Origin: Phocicoccus schoeneichii
GTDB taxonomy: Bacteria; Bacillota; Bacilli; Staphylococcales; Salinicoccaceae
Assembly (NCBI RefSeq): GCF_014635565.1
Contig: NZ_BMDB01000004.1
Location: 154,331 to 218,330 of the forward strand
DNA: 64,000 nucleotides
Direction of reading: 5' to 3'
Shown: piece by piece, positions 37,646 through 48,453 of the stretch
How positions within the stretch are numbered: the stretch's first letter is position 1
Layout: each line of letters starts with the position of its first letter
Translations under genes and position numbers: made by a program
Notes under the pieces: generated by a model
Told to the model about the DNA's origin: nothing
Database searches by the model: none
What the model saw: only the letters and a program-made list of their open reading frames with translations

Positions 37646-39152
37646 ACCCAATCCCCCCAAGTACTTCGCGGATTTGGTCTTCTAGTTTCTTTGATTCTTT
37701 AAATCGCGCGGATAATTCTCTTGTTAGTCTTTCCATTTTCTCTTCAAATGGAATAGCGTCATCTTCCTCTGCTTCTAAACCAACATAACGACCGGGTGTT
37801 AAAATATAATCATGTTCACGCACTTCTTCTAAGTTTGCAGCCTTACAGAAACCAGCAATATCTTCATATGTTTCTTCTTTCGTTCCACGCCAAGCATGAT
37901 AGGTTGTTGCAACCTTTTGAATATCTTCTTGTGAGAATTCTTTCAACGTACGTGTTGCCATATGACCTAAATTACGCGCATCAATAAATAATATTTCTCC
38001 TGAACGTTCACGTTTACCGTTTTTCTTTTTATTTTTTGTAATGAACCATAGACAAACAGGAATTTGTGTAGAATAAAAGAGTTGTCCAGGTAATGTGACG
38101 ATACATTCTACAAGATCTTCTTCAATTAAGTTTTTACGAATTTCTAATTCAGATGATGTATTCGTAGACATAGATCCGTTTGCTAAGACAATTCCAGCTG
38201 TTCCTGTGGGTGCCAGTTTTGATACCATATGTTGAAGCCAAGCATAGTTCGCATTCCCTGTTGGTGGTGTACCGTATTTCCAACGTAAATCATCTTGAAG
38301 ACGTTCTCCACCCCAATCACTAATATTGAATGGAGGATTCGCTAAAATATAATCAGCTTTCAAACGCTTATGTAAATCATTATGGAAAGTATCTGCATTT
38401 TGCGCTCCTAAGTTGGCATCAATTCCGCGGATAGCCAAGTTCATTTTTGCTAACTTCCAAGTTGTCGGGTTTGATTCCTGACCGTATACTGCAATGTCAC
38501 CTAATTTCCCTTGATGTTCTTCTACAAACCTTTCACTCTGAACAAACATACCGCCAGATCCACAGCAAGGGTCATAAACTCTTCCTTTATATGGTTCAAG
38601 CATTTCAACGAGTAGCTTTACTACGGATTTAGGCGTATAGAACTCGCCTCCACCTTTTCCTTCAGCACTGGCGAACTTCGATAAGAAGTATTCATAAACT
38701 CTTCCTAGAACATCACTTGAACGACTTTCTTTATCCCCAACTTTGAATGAAAACATATCGATAGTCTCACCAAGTCTAGTTTTATCTAAATCTGGTCTCG
38801 CATAGTTTTTAGGAAGAACCCCTTGTAAACTAGCGTTTTCTTTTTCAATCGCAATCATTGCTTCATCAATAATCTGACCAATTTCAGGTCTTTTAGCATT
38901 ATCTTTAATGTACGACCATCTCGCTACTTTAGGTACCCAGAATACATTTTCAGCTAAATATTCATCTTTATCCTCTGGATCAGCATATTCTTCTTCTTGT
39001 AATTGTCCATGTAATTCTTCAAATGAATCAGATACGTACTTTAAAAAGAGTAATCCTAATGCAACGTGTTTGTATTCTGATGAATCCATGCTTCCTCTTA
39101 ATTTATCAGCCATCTTCCATAATCTTTCTTCTAATTTAATATTTTCGGACAT
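37635..39152 (-). CDS. hsdM: Type I restriction enzyme, methylase subunit
   Basis: 505 aa N6-adenine methyltransferase. It has an N-terminal helical domain ([31 protein letters not shown]), motif [13 protein letters not shown] and motif [11 protein letters not shown], the catalytic N-P-P-F. The order and spacing are those of HsdM. It protects host DNA when bound to HsdS. The promoter is presumably in the 90 bases upstream of 39152. This intact motif IV is a useful contrast to the defective methylase-like gene next door. Confidence 0.95.
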   Translation of the reverse strand: MSENIKLEERLWKMADKLRGSMDSSEYKHVALGLLFLKYVSDSFEELHGQLQEEEYADPEDKDEYLAENVFWVPKVARWSYIKDNAKRPEIGQIIDEAMIAIEKENASLQGVLPKNYARPDLDKTRLGETIDMFSFKVGDKESRSSDVLGRVYEYFLSKFASAEGKGGGEFYTPKSVVKLLVEMLEPYKGRVYDPCCGSGGMFVQSERFVEEHQGKLGDIAVYGQESNPTTWKLAKMNLAIRGIDANLGAQNADTFHNDLHKRLKADYILANPPFNISDWGGERLQDDLRWKYGTPPTGNANYAWLQHMVSKLAPTGTAGIVLANGSMSTNTSSELEIRKNLIEEDLVECIVTLPGQLFYSTQIPVCLWFITKNKKKNGKRERSGEILFIDARNLGHMATRTLKEFSQEDIQKVATTYHAWRGTKEETYEDIAGFCKAANLEEVREHDYILTPGRYVGLEAEEDDAIPFEEKMERLTRELSARFKESKKLEDQIREVLGGIGYEV

Positions 39153-39241
39153 AATAAAACTCCTAATATAATATTTTTGTACTTATTTCTCTTATCCCTA
39201 TCATACCAATACTTATGAGAATAATCTTATACTATAAATCA

Positions 39242-39766
39242 CTATAAATTTGCTAACTGGAACTTCAATGACGTTGCAATTGCTTCTCTTAAATTTGACT
39301 TAGTAATCTTCAGTTTATTTGATGTTCTCAGTACATGAATTTTTGGATACAGTCCTTCTGAATTTTCCTCCAAATATTCAACAGGATTATTAGCATCTTT
39401 AATTCCTCTTACTTTATGAGGTATTGAACCAACAAAAACGTCAGAATATTTTATGCTATGTTCTAAGTTTGAAAAGTCAAAGTTGGTTAAATTCTCGATA
39501 TTTATACATTCAAAATCGTCTTTTAGTTTCGCTTCCTTGAAAATTCCAGTGATATCTTTTTCTTTTAAACCATTACCTATACCAAGTATAAGTACTTTTG
39601 CATCTTCAGATATCGTTGAACTTTTATTATTATCATCTTCGAACTGATATTTATTAATAAACATGTTTAGGTTTCCTGATTCATTGAAAAACCTTGCCTC
39701 TTCACTTAACTTCTCAAATAAATCATCTAAATATACTCTAAGATCTTTATAAGATAATTTTGCCAT
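39242..39766 (-). CDS. Hypothetical protein, partner of methylase-like gene
   Basis: 174 aa, soluble and acidic. The N-terminal half is helical (YKDLRVYLDDLFEKLSEEARFF). The second half starts with a beta strand and glycine turn (AKVLILGIGNGLKEKDITGIF) and contains SDVFVGSIPHKVRGIKD, which together hint at a Rossmann-like alpha/beta fold. No catalytic signature is recognised. It follows the methylase-like gene by 3 bases and so shares its promoter. Function unknown. Confidence 0.7.
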   Translation of the reverse strand: MAKLSYKDLRVYLDDLFEKLSEEARFFNESGNLNMFINKYQFEDDNNKSSTISEDAKVLILGIGNGLKEKDITGIFKEAKLKDDFECINIENLTNFDFSNLEHSIKYSDVFVGSIPHKVRGIKDANNPVEYLEENSEGLYPKIHVLRTSNKLKITKSNLREAIATSLKFQLANL

Positions 39767-39769
39767 CGA

Positions 39770-41371
39770 TTAAACCTCCAATGTTTTTTCAAATAATGAT
39801 TTAATATCAGATTGGAGATTATTAATTTTCTCTAGATAACTTGTGTAATCGATGATAGTTTCTTCCATTTGTTTTGCAATTTCTTCTTGCTCTTCTTGAT
39901 TTAATAGTGAAACTTGAAAATCATCTAAAGATTTTTTTGAGATGACATTAATTACACTTCCAGAACTTAATTGTTCAAGTTGCTCAGTTGCTAGCTGGCT
40001 TGTTAAGAAAGAGAATAAATAATATGGATCGATACTTGAATCTTTAACTCTCAATATGTTTAAATTCGAACTTACAATCATATTTTTATCGGAAATATCT
40101 TCACGTACTAACGCTACTTTGAATCCTGATCCTCTTGCTGTAATAACGATATCCAGAGGCTCTACTTTATATCTCTTATACTCTTCAAAAACCTCACTAC
40201 TTATTTCTTGTTGAGGAAAGAAGATATTGTAATCTTGGATATCAGAAAGATTTATTAAGTATCCTGCTTTAGCTTTGGATTTATCATCATCTAAAATTTT
40301 CTTAGATATATCTCTTCCTCTGATTACATCAACTAATGAAGTTAAACTTACAGGATTAATTAAATTATCTACTACATTATTAACATATCTTTTAGCATTC
40401 AAAGCATAATGCTTCTTTCTAATCTCATCTTTTGTAATGACACAAGATATACTGGTATTTTGTTCAAAAGAATGAATAATCTTTTGAATATTTGATTCGC
40501 TAAACTTTGCTTCAAAACGATTTTTCACTTCAAATTCCTCACTCGCATCAATGAAAGTAATGTCTTCAGCATTATTTTTCGATAGCACTAAAATAGACGT
40601 TGAGATTGATGTAAGCTCCAATATATTTTTAGGCAACTGTATTACTGCTTTAATCAGACCTGATTCTACAAGTTGCTTTCTAATATCAGCATTATAATCA
40701 GAAGTCAGAGCACTGTCTCTGATAACAATTACCCCTACTCCATCATTGTCTATATTGTGCAAAATTCTGTTCACAAAAACCCACTCAAGGATACGTCCTT
40801 TTGTTGTTAGAAATTCTTCTCCAGCTTGTTTTGCAATATCATCAAATTGATTTTTGTTTGCATTCAAAAATAATCCATCTACAAAAACAGAATCATATTT
40901 TTTAGTATTAGAAAAGTTAAAAGTAGAATCCACATTAGATATTTCTTTTTTAGCATCAAGTTTATCTAAAATAATATTACTTATTTTAATTGCATCTGGA
41001 TTAATTTCCTCACCTTCTAATTCAGTGTAATTATAATTTTTAGCAGCTTTATAAAGCATATGTCCTACACCAGATCCCAAATCAAGAATCGAATTAGATT
41101 TAGATTTTTCCTTGAATATTTCTAATGCTAGATTTTCAATTGAATCATTAAAGAAAAAGATATTTTCATAATTAGTGCCTTTTAATGAATAAAATAGATT
41201 AATTAATTCCTCTTCGCTTTTTGACAATAAATCTAATTCAAAAACTATATCTTTATTTAATTCTGGATTATCTCTATTCTCTATAGTACCAAGAATCGTA
41301 TTTCGTACTTCTTCTAAATGCCATCGTCCTCTAAGTTTTTCTAGTTGTTTCCACTGTTTGTTTTCTGACAT
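39770..41371 (-). CDS. Methylase/TRD fusion with degenerate catalytic motif
   Basis: 533 aa. Residues 1-320 follow the HsdM fold: motif I ILDLGSGVG (95-103) for SAM binding, E-x-N-P-D, and the later VIQLPKNILELTSISTSILVL and FIDAS strands. At the place of the catalytic N-P-P-F/Y motif it reads KYDSVFVDGLFLN (VDGLF, 164-168), so N6-methyl transfer is probably lost. From about 335 a target recognition domain begins (LINPVSLTSLVDVIRGRDI) and ends in a helical spacer (EEQEEIAKQMEETIIDYTSYLEKINNLQ), as in HsdS. It is therefore an M-S fusion that may bind DNA (and SAM) without methylating. GGGGAT precedes the ATG. Confidence 0.8.
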   Translation of the reverse strand: MSENKQWKQLEKLRGRWHLEEVRNTILGTIENRDNPELNKDIVFELDLLSKSEEELINLFYSLKGTNYENIFFFNDSIENLALEIFKEKSKSNSILDLGSGVGHMLYKAAKNYNYTELEGEEINPDAIKISNIILDKLDAKKEISNVDSTFNFSNTKKYDSVFVDGLFLNANKNQFDDIAKQAGEEFLTTKGRILEWVFVNRILHNIDNDGVGVIVIRDSALTSDYNADIRKQLVESGLIKAVIQLPKNILELTSISTSILVLSKNNAEDITFIDASEEFEVKNRFEAKFSESNIQKIIHSFEQNTSISCVITKDEIRKKHYALNAKRYVNNVVDNLINPVSLTSLVDVIRGRDISKKILDDDKSKAKAGYLINLSDIQDYNIFFPQQEISSEVFEEYKRYKVEPLDIVITARGSGFKVALVREDISDKNMIVSSNLNILRVKDSSIDPYYLFSFLTSQLATEQLEQLSSGSVINVISKKSLDDFQVSLLNQEEQEEIAKQMEETIIDYTSYLEKINNLQSDIKSLFEKTLEV

Positions 41372-41384
41372 AAAATCATCCCCT

Positions 41385-41443
41385 GGTTAATGTTAACCTA
41401 ATAATAATCTAATCCGTAAACGATGTCAAGGTTAATGTTAACC
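41385..41443 (-). promoter_or_regulatory. Promoter with two flanking operators
   Basis: Minus-strand TTGACA (41429-41424), a 17-base spacer and TATTAT (41406-41401) form a near-consensus promoter 30 bases before the methylase-like start. The same 14-bp dyad GGTTAATGTTAACC lies on each side, at 41385-41398 (just past the -10) and 41430-41443 (touching the -35). Centres are 45 bases apart. This is the layout of tight repression. Confidence 0.8.
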
Positions 41444-41456
41444 ATTTTATTTTTTA

Positions 41457-41636
41457 AACAAAAAAACTCCCCCACCTCATGGTGAGAGAGTCCTAATTTA
41501 TTACATCATGCCCGGCATGCCGCCCATTCCCATATCCATATTGCTTTCTGGTTCTGGGATGTCTGCGACTACTGCTTCAGTTGTTAAGAACATTGAAGCT
41601 ACTGATCCTGCGTTTTGCAGTGCACTTCTTGTTACT
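41457..41636 (-). pseudogene. groEL: Duplicated groEL 3' end with terminator
   Basis: 180 bases match 46327-46504, differing only in the terminator loop and two silent third-position changes (GGA to GGC in G-M-M, and one in an Ala-Val/Thr region). It covers the last about 45 codons of groEL (stop at 41503-41501, attachment core 41500-41518) and its terminator. Similarity stops abruptly after GTTACT at 41636. Not expressed as GroEL. Confidence 0.93.
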
Positions 41637-41662
41637 GTAATTAGTCTGTTCAATAGTATGAA

Positions 41663-44600
41663 CTATCTTCTTAGTCTATTTATATTGTCTTCTACTTCTT
41701 GAGGAATCTTACCCATAAAGTATTCTTCAATTACATCCCAAAACCATTCAGTATATTTTTTAATTCTTTCTCCATTACTTTTCACGTCAAACTTTTTCGT
41801 AAATAGATATCTAAGCATTTCTACACTAGTATAATGTTTGTTTTGAACATCTTGAAGAATATTGTTTTTGTAGAAATCTCCTTCTGCTATAGCTCTTTCC
41901 ATTGGATAAATAGAGTTCATTCTTAAATATATTTGTGGGTTGTATCCGCCGATTACTTTGAAACTCAATATTTTTTGTACATCACCAATACCTAATGTCG
42001 CTATTTTTGCGTCCATTTCAGACTTGTTCCCCAATTTTGTACGACTATGGAAAGTGATCATGCTATCTTCTTTTTGTACAAAGTTCATTGATGGGGTTAA
42101 ACAATTCTTTATATTATTTAGTATGAACTTCTTAAACAAGTCTACATCTTGAGTTATTTTATATCGAGATTGTGTTTCACTACTGATAGATCTATCCGTA
42201 ATAAATTTAATTTCATTAATCTTTGAAAATTCAAATGCTGCGTTAATCACACTTTGAGCCACAGTCATAGCCTTAAATTCATCGTTAATTTTTAACGACT
42301 TTTTAAAATGGCGACCAAGGTCTCTTACTGTAAAATGTTTATCAGATATTCTATAGTTATTAGAAAAGCTTTCAAATGCTTTCATTGTCTCTTCATATTC
42401 TTGTAGGATTCGAATATCATTATATCCACTACTTGGTGTAACAATTACTCCAGACGCAAATGTTAATTCACTAAATAAGTTAGCGTGCTGTAGCTTGTCT
42501 CGTTCTTCAGGTGTGAATAATCTTCTCTTAAAATCTGGATATGAATACTTATTGTAATGCTTTTCCCAAATCTCACTTAACTTTAATTCATATACCATTG
42601 AATAATATTTACCGTCGATATCATAAAGTTTCTTCACATGCTTTCCAAGGTTAGAACTTAACAGCTTTTTCTCAAAATCTCTTGATACAAAAATTAAATC
42701 ATTTCCGAAGACATTCCTTGGTCTTGCGACAAATGGTGGGTATCCTAATTTGTTCGGAGATTCAAAATCTTTTTCTATCATCAACAATACTGTTTTCACT
42801 TTATTATCTAAAGAATCTTCATGTACGTTATTATCTTCAAATATATGTTTAAAGTCCTCAGGACTTATAATCATATTACGATTATTATTTTTCTTATAGA
42901 TTTGAACAATCTTTGCCATTACATCTAAAATTTGTTGCTTTCTTATTGAAGACATACCATATAATCTCATGACTTCATTCATATCTCTGTGTAAAAAATC
43001 AATCTCTGCTATCCCATAACGGTTAGTAACCTTATCTCTATCCCTTGCTGCTCTTCCAATTTCTTGGATATAGTCAACAACATTACCTGTTGGTGCGTAA
43101 TGATATACATACTTTATATCTGGAATATCAATTCCCATACCAAATGCTTTTGTTGCTAAGACAAATTTTATTTCTCCGGATTGGTATTGATTTAACACTT
43201 CATCTTTTTCTTCTTTTTGTAAATTACCGAAGTATCTACCAGTATCTTCATATAATTTAGGTTCATTCTTTTTTAGAAACTCTCCAAATTCATTTAATAA
43301 CCTCACTGTTGGGAAGTAAAGTAAAGATTTTTCATTATTTTTACTTGCTCTTACTAAGTGTCTTAAAGCTAAAACATTTTTTGTTTTTCTATAATCATTA
43401 CCTTCTAAATTATAAGTTTTTTCGCTACTAACAACATTCATCAATATTTCTTCTCTTCTAACTTTACCAAAATAGGAAATCGGACTTATCATATTCAAGC
43501 TGTTCCTAGTATCGATGTACATATCTTCTTTTCCACCATAAATTGATGTAGCTGTAAAAGTAATAATAGGAAATTTATATTCTTTTCTTAATTTAGTTAA
43601 ATATATCCCTAGATACCAATAATCTGATCTAAATGATTTTCCCCAAGTTGTTACTATATGTGCTTCATCAATAATAACCGCACCAATACTGCGATCTGAA
43701 ATCAATGTCTTAATATCTGATCTTGATTGAAGAGTTTCTGGCGATATATATAGAATATCAACTTCTTTATTCGCTACATTTTCAAGAATTTTCTCTTTAT
43801 CAAAAGGAAGTGTATTACCATTAATAGTAGCTGAGTTTTTTATACCTTTCCTTTTCATGCTTGAAACCTGATCATTCATCAATCCAATCAAAGGAGAAAT
43901 TACTATTGTAATTGGTCTTTCTACTGGATATTTATCTAATAAATAAAGAGCAGGAATTTGGAACATAAGTGATTTTCCTGCTCCAGTTGAAGCCGTAATA
44001 TAAATATCTCTAAAATCTTCTCCTAACATAGCTTTTTCTGCTTCATTGACTATATCATCGATTATCTGCATTTGAGATATTTCGATGGTTTCACTAGATT
44101 TTTCATCAATATTTTTATAGAATGCTATGTCTTTAAAATAATCATAACCATAAATGTTATTTAGGATGCTTTTATATTCTTGTTCATTCTTTATAGCTTT
44201 TCTTTGTAATGAGTGAGTAGAAAAATAAAATTTCTTGTTTGTTATTTTAGATAAGATATTTATTCTAGATAAATAGTTATTATAATTTATTACAGAATCT
44301 CCTGAAGTAACGAAAACAATATTTGCATCGAATTTCTCATTACTTGATAAATCACTTACTATATCAAGAAAAGGTATCTCATCCTCTGATAACTCAACTT
44401 GATAAATATTCTCTGGTAGATTTTCTTCCTGTATTGCTTTGTAGTCCTCTTGATCATAAAAATAATATTCTTCTACATCTTGTTCAAATTCTGGATATGT
44501 AACATAATAAACATTTCTTTGCTTCGAATAGTTTATTTTTCCATAAAAAGTATTTACATTTTCTAAAGTCTTTAACTCTTCTTTAGATAACTCATTTTCT

Positions 44601-44968
44601 TCATCGAAGTAGTAGTTTTTATATATTTTATCCACATCTGACAATAGGCCATTATATGGAAATTGTTTATCATATAAATTGTTTTTTAATGATACTATCT
44701 TCATATCATTAATATTGCTATGTCTTTTAAATAGTTGATACTCTTCTATCGTCATCCATTTATAACTATCATTGCTGTCTAAATTTTCTATTAAAGTTGT
44801 TCTTACTGTTTTGTATACCTCATCTAAATCTATTTGATCTATGTTGCTAAGGTCGAACTTAAAATATTTGTTCTCTTTACTTAAACTTTCTGTATCAAAT
44901 CCGCTTAATACAAGAATGGAAGGTCCTACTTCCTCAAAAATTTTATTGCACTTATTAATTAGTTTCAT
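41663..44968 (-). CDS. Large RecQ-like DNA helicase
   Basis: 1101 aa. Residues 1-310 are an unrecognised N-terminal region. The RecQ-type core has motif I ITASTGAGKSLMFQIPAL (about 324-341), VISPLIGLMNDQV, DEAH with the RecQ aromatic loop region (IIDEAHIVTTWGKSFRSDYWYLG, 432-454), TFTATS, ATKAFGMGIDIPDIKYVYH and QEIGRAARD (635-643). The last about 430 residues match nothing I know; no clear zinc, RQC or HRDC domain is seen. It overlaps the sigma-factor gene by 14 bases with a GAGGAG site inside, so the two are translationally coupled. It probably unwinds DNA; the role is unknown. Confidence 0.85.
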   Translation of the reverse strand: MKLINKCNKIFEEVGPSILVLSGFDTESLSKENKYFKFDLSNIDQIDLDEVYKTVRTTLIENLDSNDSYKWMTIEEYQLFKRHSNINDMKIVSLKNNLYDKQFPYNGLLSDVDKIYKNYYFDEENELSKEELKTLENVNTFYGKINYSKQRNVYYVTYPEFEQDVEEYYFYDQEDYKAIQEENLPENIYQVELSEDEIPFLDIVSDLSSNEKFDANIVFVTSGDSVINYNNYLSRINILSKITNKKFYFSTHSLQRKAIKNEQEYKSILNNIYGYDYFKDIAFYKNIDEKSSETIEISQMQIIDDIVNEAEKAMLGEDFRDIYITASTGAGKSLMFQIPALYLLDKYPVERPITIVISPLIGLMNDQVSSMKRKGIKNSATINGNTLPFDKEKILENVANKEVDILYISPETLQSRSDIKTLISDRSIGAVIIDEAHIVTTWGKSFRSDYWYLGIYLTKLRKEYKFPIITFTATSIYGGKEDMYIDTRNSLNMISPISYFGKVRREEILMNVVSSEKTYNLEGNDYRKTKNVLALRHLVRASKNNEKSLLYFPTVRLLNEFGEFLKKNEPKLYEDTGRYFGNLQKEEKDEVLNQYQSGEIKFVLATKAFGMGIDIPDIKYVYHYAPTGNVVDYIQEIGRAARDRDKVTNRYGIAEIDFLHRDMNEVMRLYGMSSIRKQQILDVMAKIVQIYKKNNNRNMIISPEDFKHIFEDNNVHEDSLDNKVKTVLLMIEKDFESPNKLGYPPFVARPRNVFGNDLIFVSRDFEKKLLSSNLGKHVKKLYDIDGKYYSMVYELKLSEIWEKHYNKYSYPDFKRRLFTPEERDKLQHANLFSELTFASGVIVTPSSGYNDIRILQEYEETMKAFESFSNNYRISDKHFTVRDLGRHFKKSLKINDEFKAMTVAQSVINAAFEFSKINEIKFITDRSISSETQSRYKITQDVDLFKKFILNNIKNCLTPSMNFVQKEDSMITFHSRTKLGNKSEMDAKIATLGIGDVQKILSFKVIGGYNPQIYLRMNSIYPMERAIAEGDFYKNNILQDVQNKHYTSVEMLRYLFTKKFDVKSNGERIKKYTEWFWDVIEEYFMGKIPQEVEDNINRLRR

Positions 44969-46220
44969 AAAAATACTCCTCTAAAATTTTTTTTAATTTT
45001 GGTGTACGTAATTTTCTTAGAGCTTTTGCTTCTATTTGTCTGATTCTTTCTCTTGTAACACTGAAAATCTTTCCAATTTCTTCCAATGTCATTTTTTCTT
45101 GTCTACCCTCTAGTCCAAATCGGTAAATTAATACTTCTTTCTCTCTTTTAGTCAAATTGTTTGTTAGTAAATTATTTATGTCATTGATTAGACTATTTTC
45201 TATTACTCTTTCTTCAACTAATTCACCATCAGTATCTTCAATCATTTCTACAAGCGATGTGTCTCCATCTTCATTAACAGAAATATCGAGACTAGGAATG
45301 TTTGATTGGAAAATTAAAAACTTAATTTTTCTAATCTCGTCCTCTGAAATATCCATCTCATTTGAAAGTTCAAAATTTGTTACATCTCTACCTAAATATA
45401 CAGATAATTCCTTTTCTATTTTTTGCAATTTATTGATTCTTTCTCGCATATGTATTGGAATTCTAATCATATCTGCTGTTTCATAAATGCCTCTGCTTGT
45501 CGCTTGTCTTAACCACCAGTATGCATAAGTAGAAAATTGATATCCTTTTGCTACTTCAAATCTTTTTATAGCTTCTAATAACCCTTCTAATGCAAATTGT
45601 TCAATGTCATCTTTATCAAGACTTGTTGTTACTAATCCTGAATATTGTTTTGCTATTTTCTTAACCAATCCTCTATTAGCAATAATTAAATTTTCAACTG
45701 CTGACTCTTGATCAATACCTTCCTTATAAGAAGTCAAATAATCTATATTAAAGGATTTATCAACAATATCTTCGTATTTTTTTAATTCTGAAGTTAAGTT
45801 TTCTGAGGATAAAAATTCATCTAAATCTATATCATTAAAGTCCTCTAGAAAATCGAATTCATCTTTATATTCAGTCTCTATTATTTTAACAAGATTTCTT
45901 TTATCTATCTCTTTAAATATTTCTTCATAGTATTGTGAGTACACATTATTTTTCTCTAATACTTCTTCAATTTGATACTTATGTATTTCTTTTTCATTCT
46001 CTAAACATACAATTAAGGTGTTTAGTACATTTAGATGATAGTGTTTGGAATAAGAATTTAACTTTATATCCAATGAATTCAACTCATTAAATACTTCAAT
46101 TTTTTCAGAAAAGTTTAATGAATACTCGCGATACAATTGTATTAATCGTTTATCATCAAGCACTGATCCAAAACGTATATTGTTATTAATATATTCAATT
46201 AAAGCATTTTTACCCTTCAC
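44955..46220 (-). CDS. RpoD-like sigma-70 factor on accessory unit
   Basis: About 421 aa from GTG 46220 (GGAAGTG ribosome site); a TTG at 46235 would add five residues but overlaps that site. Residues about 175-250 form sigma region 2 (ENLIIANRGLVKKIAKQYSG... KGYQFSTYAYWWLRQATSRGI), including the -10-binding 2.3-2.4 helix. Region 3 follows (MRERINKLQKIEKEL), then region 4 (LTKREKEVLIYRFGLEGRQEKMTLEEIGKIFSVTRERIRQIEAKALRKLR) with an intact helix-turn-helix. The first 170 residues are a distinctive acidic helical extension. It is a second RpoD-type factor, not an ECF or sporulation sigma. Confidence 0.88.
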   Translation of the reverse strand: MKGKNALIEYINNNIRFGSVLDDKRLIQLYREYSLNFSEKIEVFNELNSLDIKLNSYSKHYHLNVLNTLIVCLENEKEIHKYQIEEVLEKNNVYSQYYEEIFKEIDKRNLVKIIETEYKDEFDFLEDFNDIDLDEFLSSENLTSELKKYEDIVDKSFNIDYLTSYKEGIDQESAVENLIIANRGLVKKIAKQYSGLVTTSLDKDDIEQFALEGLLEAIKRFEVAKGYQFSTYAYWWLRQATSRGIYETADMIRIPIHMRERINKLQKIEKELSVYLGRDVTNFELSNEMDISEDEIRKIKFLIFQSNIPSLDISVNEDGDTSLVEMIEDTDGELVEERVIENSLINDINNLLTNNLTKREKEVLIYRFGLEGRQEKMTLEEIGKIFSVTRERIRQIEAKALRKLRTPKLKKILEEYFYETN

Positions 46221-46284
46221 TTTAATCACTTCCAAATAACAGTAATTTTTGTCATACTCAAGTTAATCATATCATTTATTCTTA

Positions 46285-46321
46285 AAATTATTATATAATT
46301 CTATCAATTATATAATAATTT
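46285..46321. repeat. Perfect AT-rich inverted repeat upstream of sigma gene
   Basis: 16-bp arms AAATTATTATATAATT and exact complement around CTATC. Each arm contains TATAAT-like hexamers. It lies between the groEL terminator and the sigma-factor start. Confidence 0.85.
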
Positions 46322-46326
46322 ATCTC

Positions 46327-46358
46327 AACAAAAAAACTCCCCCACCTAGGTGAGAGAG
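46327..46358 (-). terminator. Terminator of groESL
   Basis: CTCTCACC/GGTGGGGGAG stem with T7 tail on the minus strand, right after the groEL stop. It is part of the 178-base segment repeated at 41457. Confidence 0.8.
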
Positions 46359-46367
46359 TCCTAATTT

Positions 46368-47994
<1,627 letters not shown>

Positions 47995-48008
47995 TTAAAA
48001 TCCTCCAT

Positions 48009-48293
48009 TTACTCAATTACTGCTAAAATATCATCATCATCTAAAATTAAATATTTATTACCTTCATACTCTACTTCTTCCCCTGCATATTTAGAGAAGT
48101 AAACTTCTTCACCAACCTCAACAGACATTGGTTGTAATTCTCCACTTTCTCTTAATCGCCCAGGCCCCACTGCAATTATTTTTCCTTGAGATGGCCTTTC
48201 TTTTGAAGAATCCGTAATAATAATGCCACTTTTAGTAGACTCTTCATTTTCATTTCTTTCTACAATAACTCTATTTCTTAAAGGTCTTAACAT
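48009..48293 (-). CDS. groES: Co-chaperonin GroES
   Basis: 94 aa. The lid of the GroEL cage. LRPLRNRVIVERNENEESTKSGIIITDSSKERPSQGKIIAVGPG contains the mobile loop (about 17-34), and GEEVYFSKYAGEEVEYEG the C-terminal barrel. A GGAGGGG ribosome site precedes the ATG. First gene of the groESL operon under a CIRCE-like operator. Confidence 0.97.
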   Translation of the reverse strand: MLRPLRNRVIVERNENEESTKSGIIITDSSKERPSQGKIIAVGPGRLRESGELQPMSVEVGEEVYFSKYAGEEVEYEGNKYLILDDDDILAVIE

Positions 48294-48317
48294 AAAATCC
48301 CCTCCAAAATATAATTT

Positions 48318-48390
48318 TTAGCACTCTTAATAGAGCATTGCTAACAATTTTTATATTACATCAAAATTGGTCAAGAATCAATCCAAAAGA
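48318..48390 (-). promoter_or_regulatory. groESL promoter with degenerate CIRCE operator
   Basis: TTAGCACTC (48318-48326), a 9-base spacer and CATTGCTAA (48336-48344) form a CIRCE element, the HrcA operator, with one perfect arm and one arm altered at two of nine positions. Upstream on the minus strand are TTGATT and TAATAT with a 17-base gap. The segment TTGGTCAAGAATCAA nearby only weakly resembles a CtsR box. Confidence 0.7.
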
Positions 48391-48453
48391 TTTATCTTTA
48401 GTGTGACTTTAATTTCATGTAAACTAACACTATGACTTCTTTAGGAGGACGTT

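Noticed and set aside
41508..41702. Plus-strand 64-aa frame at the groEL duplication
   Set aside because: Exists only because the antisense of groEL is open; the same shadow occurs at 46385 on the true gene.
41663..46220. Prophage or ICE fragment
   Set aside because: No structural, lysis, relaxase, integrase or replication genes are present; only the sigma factor and helicase.
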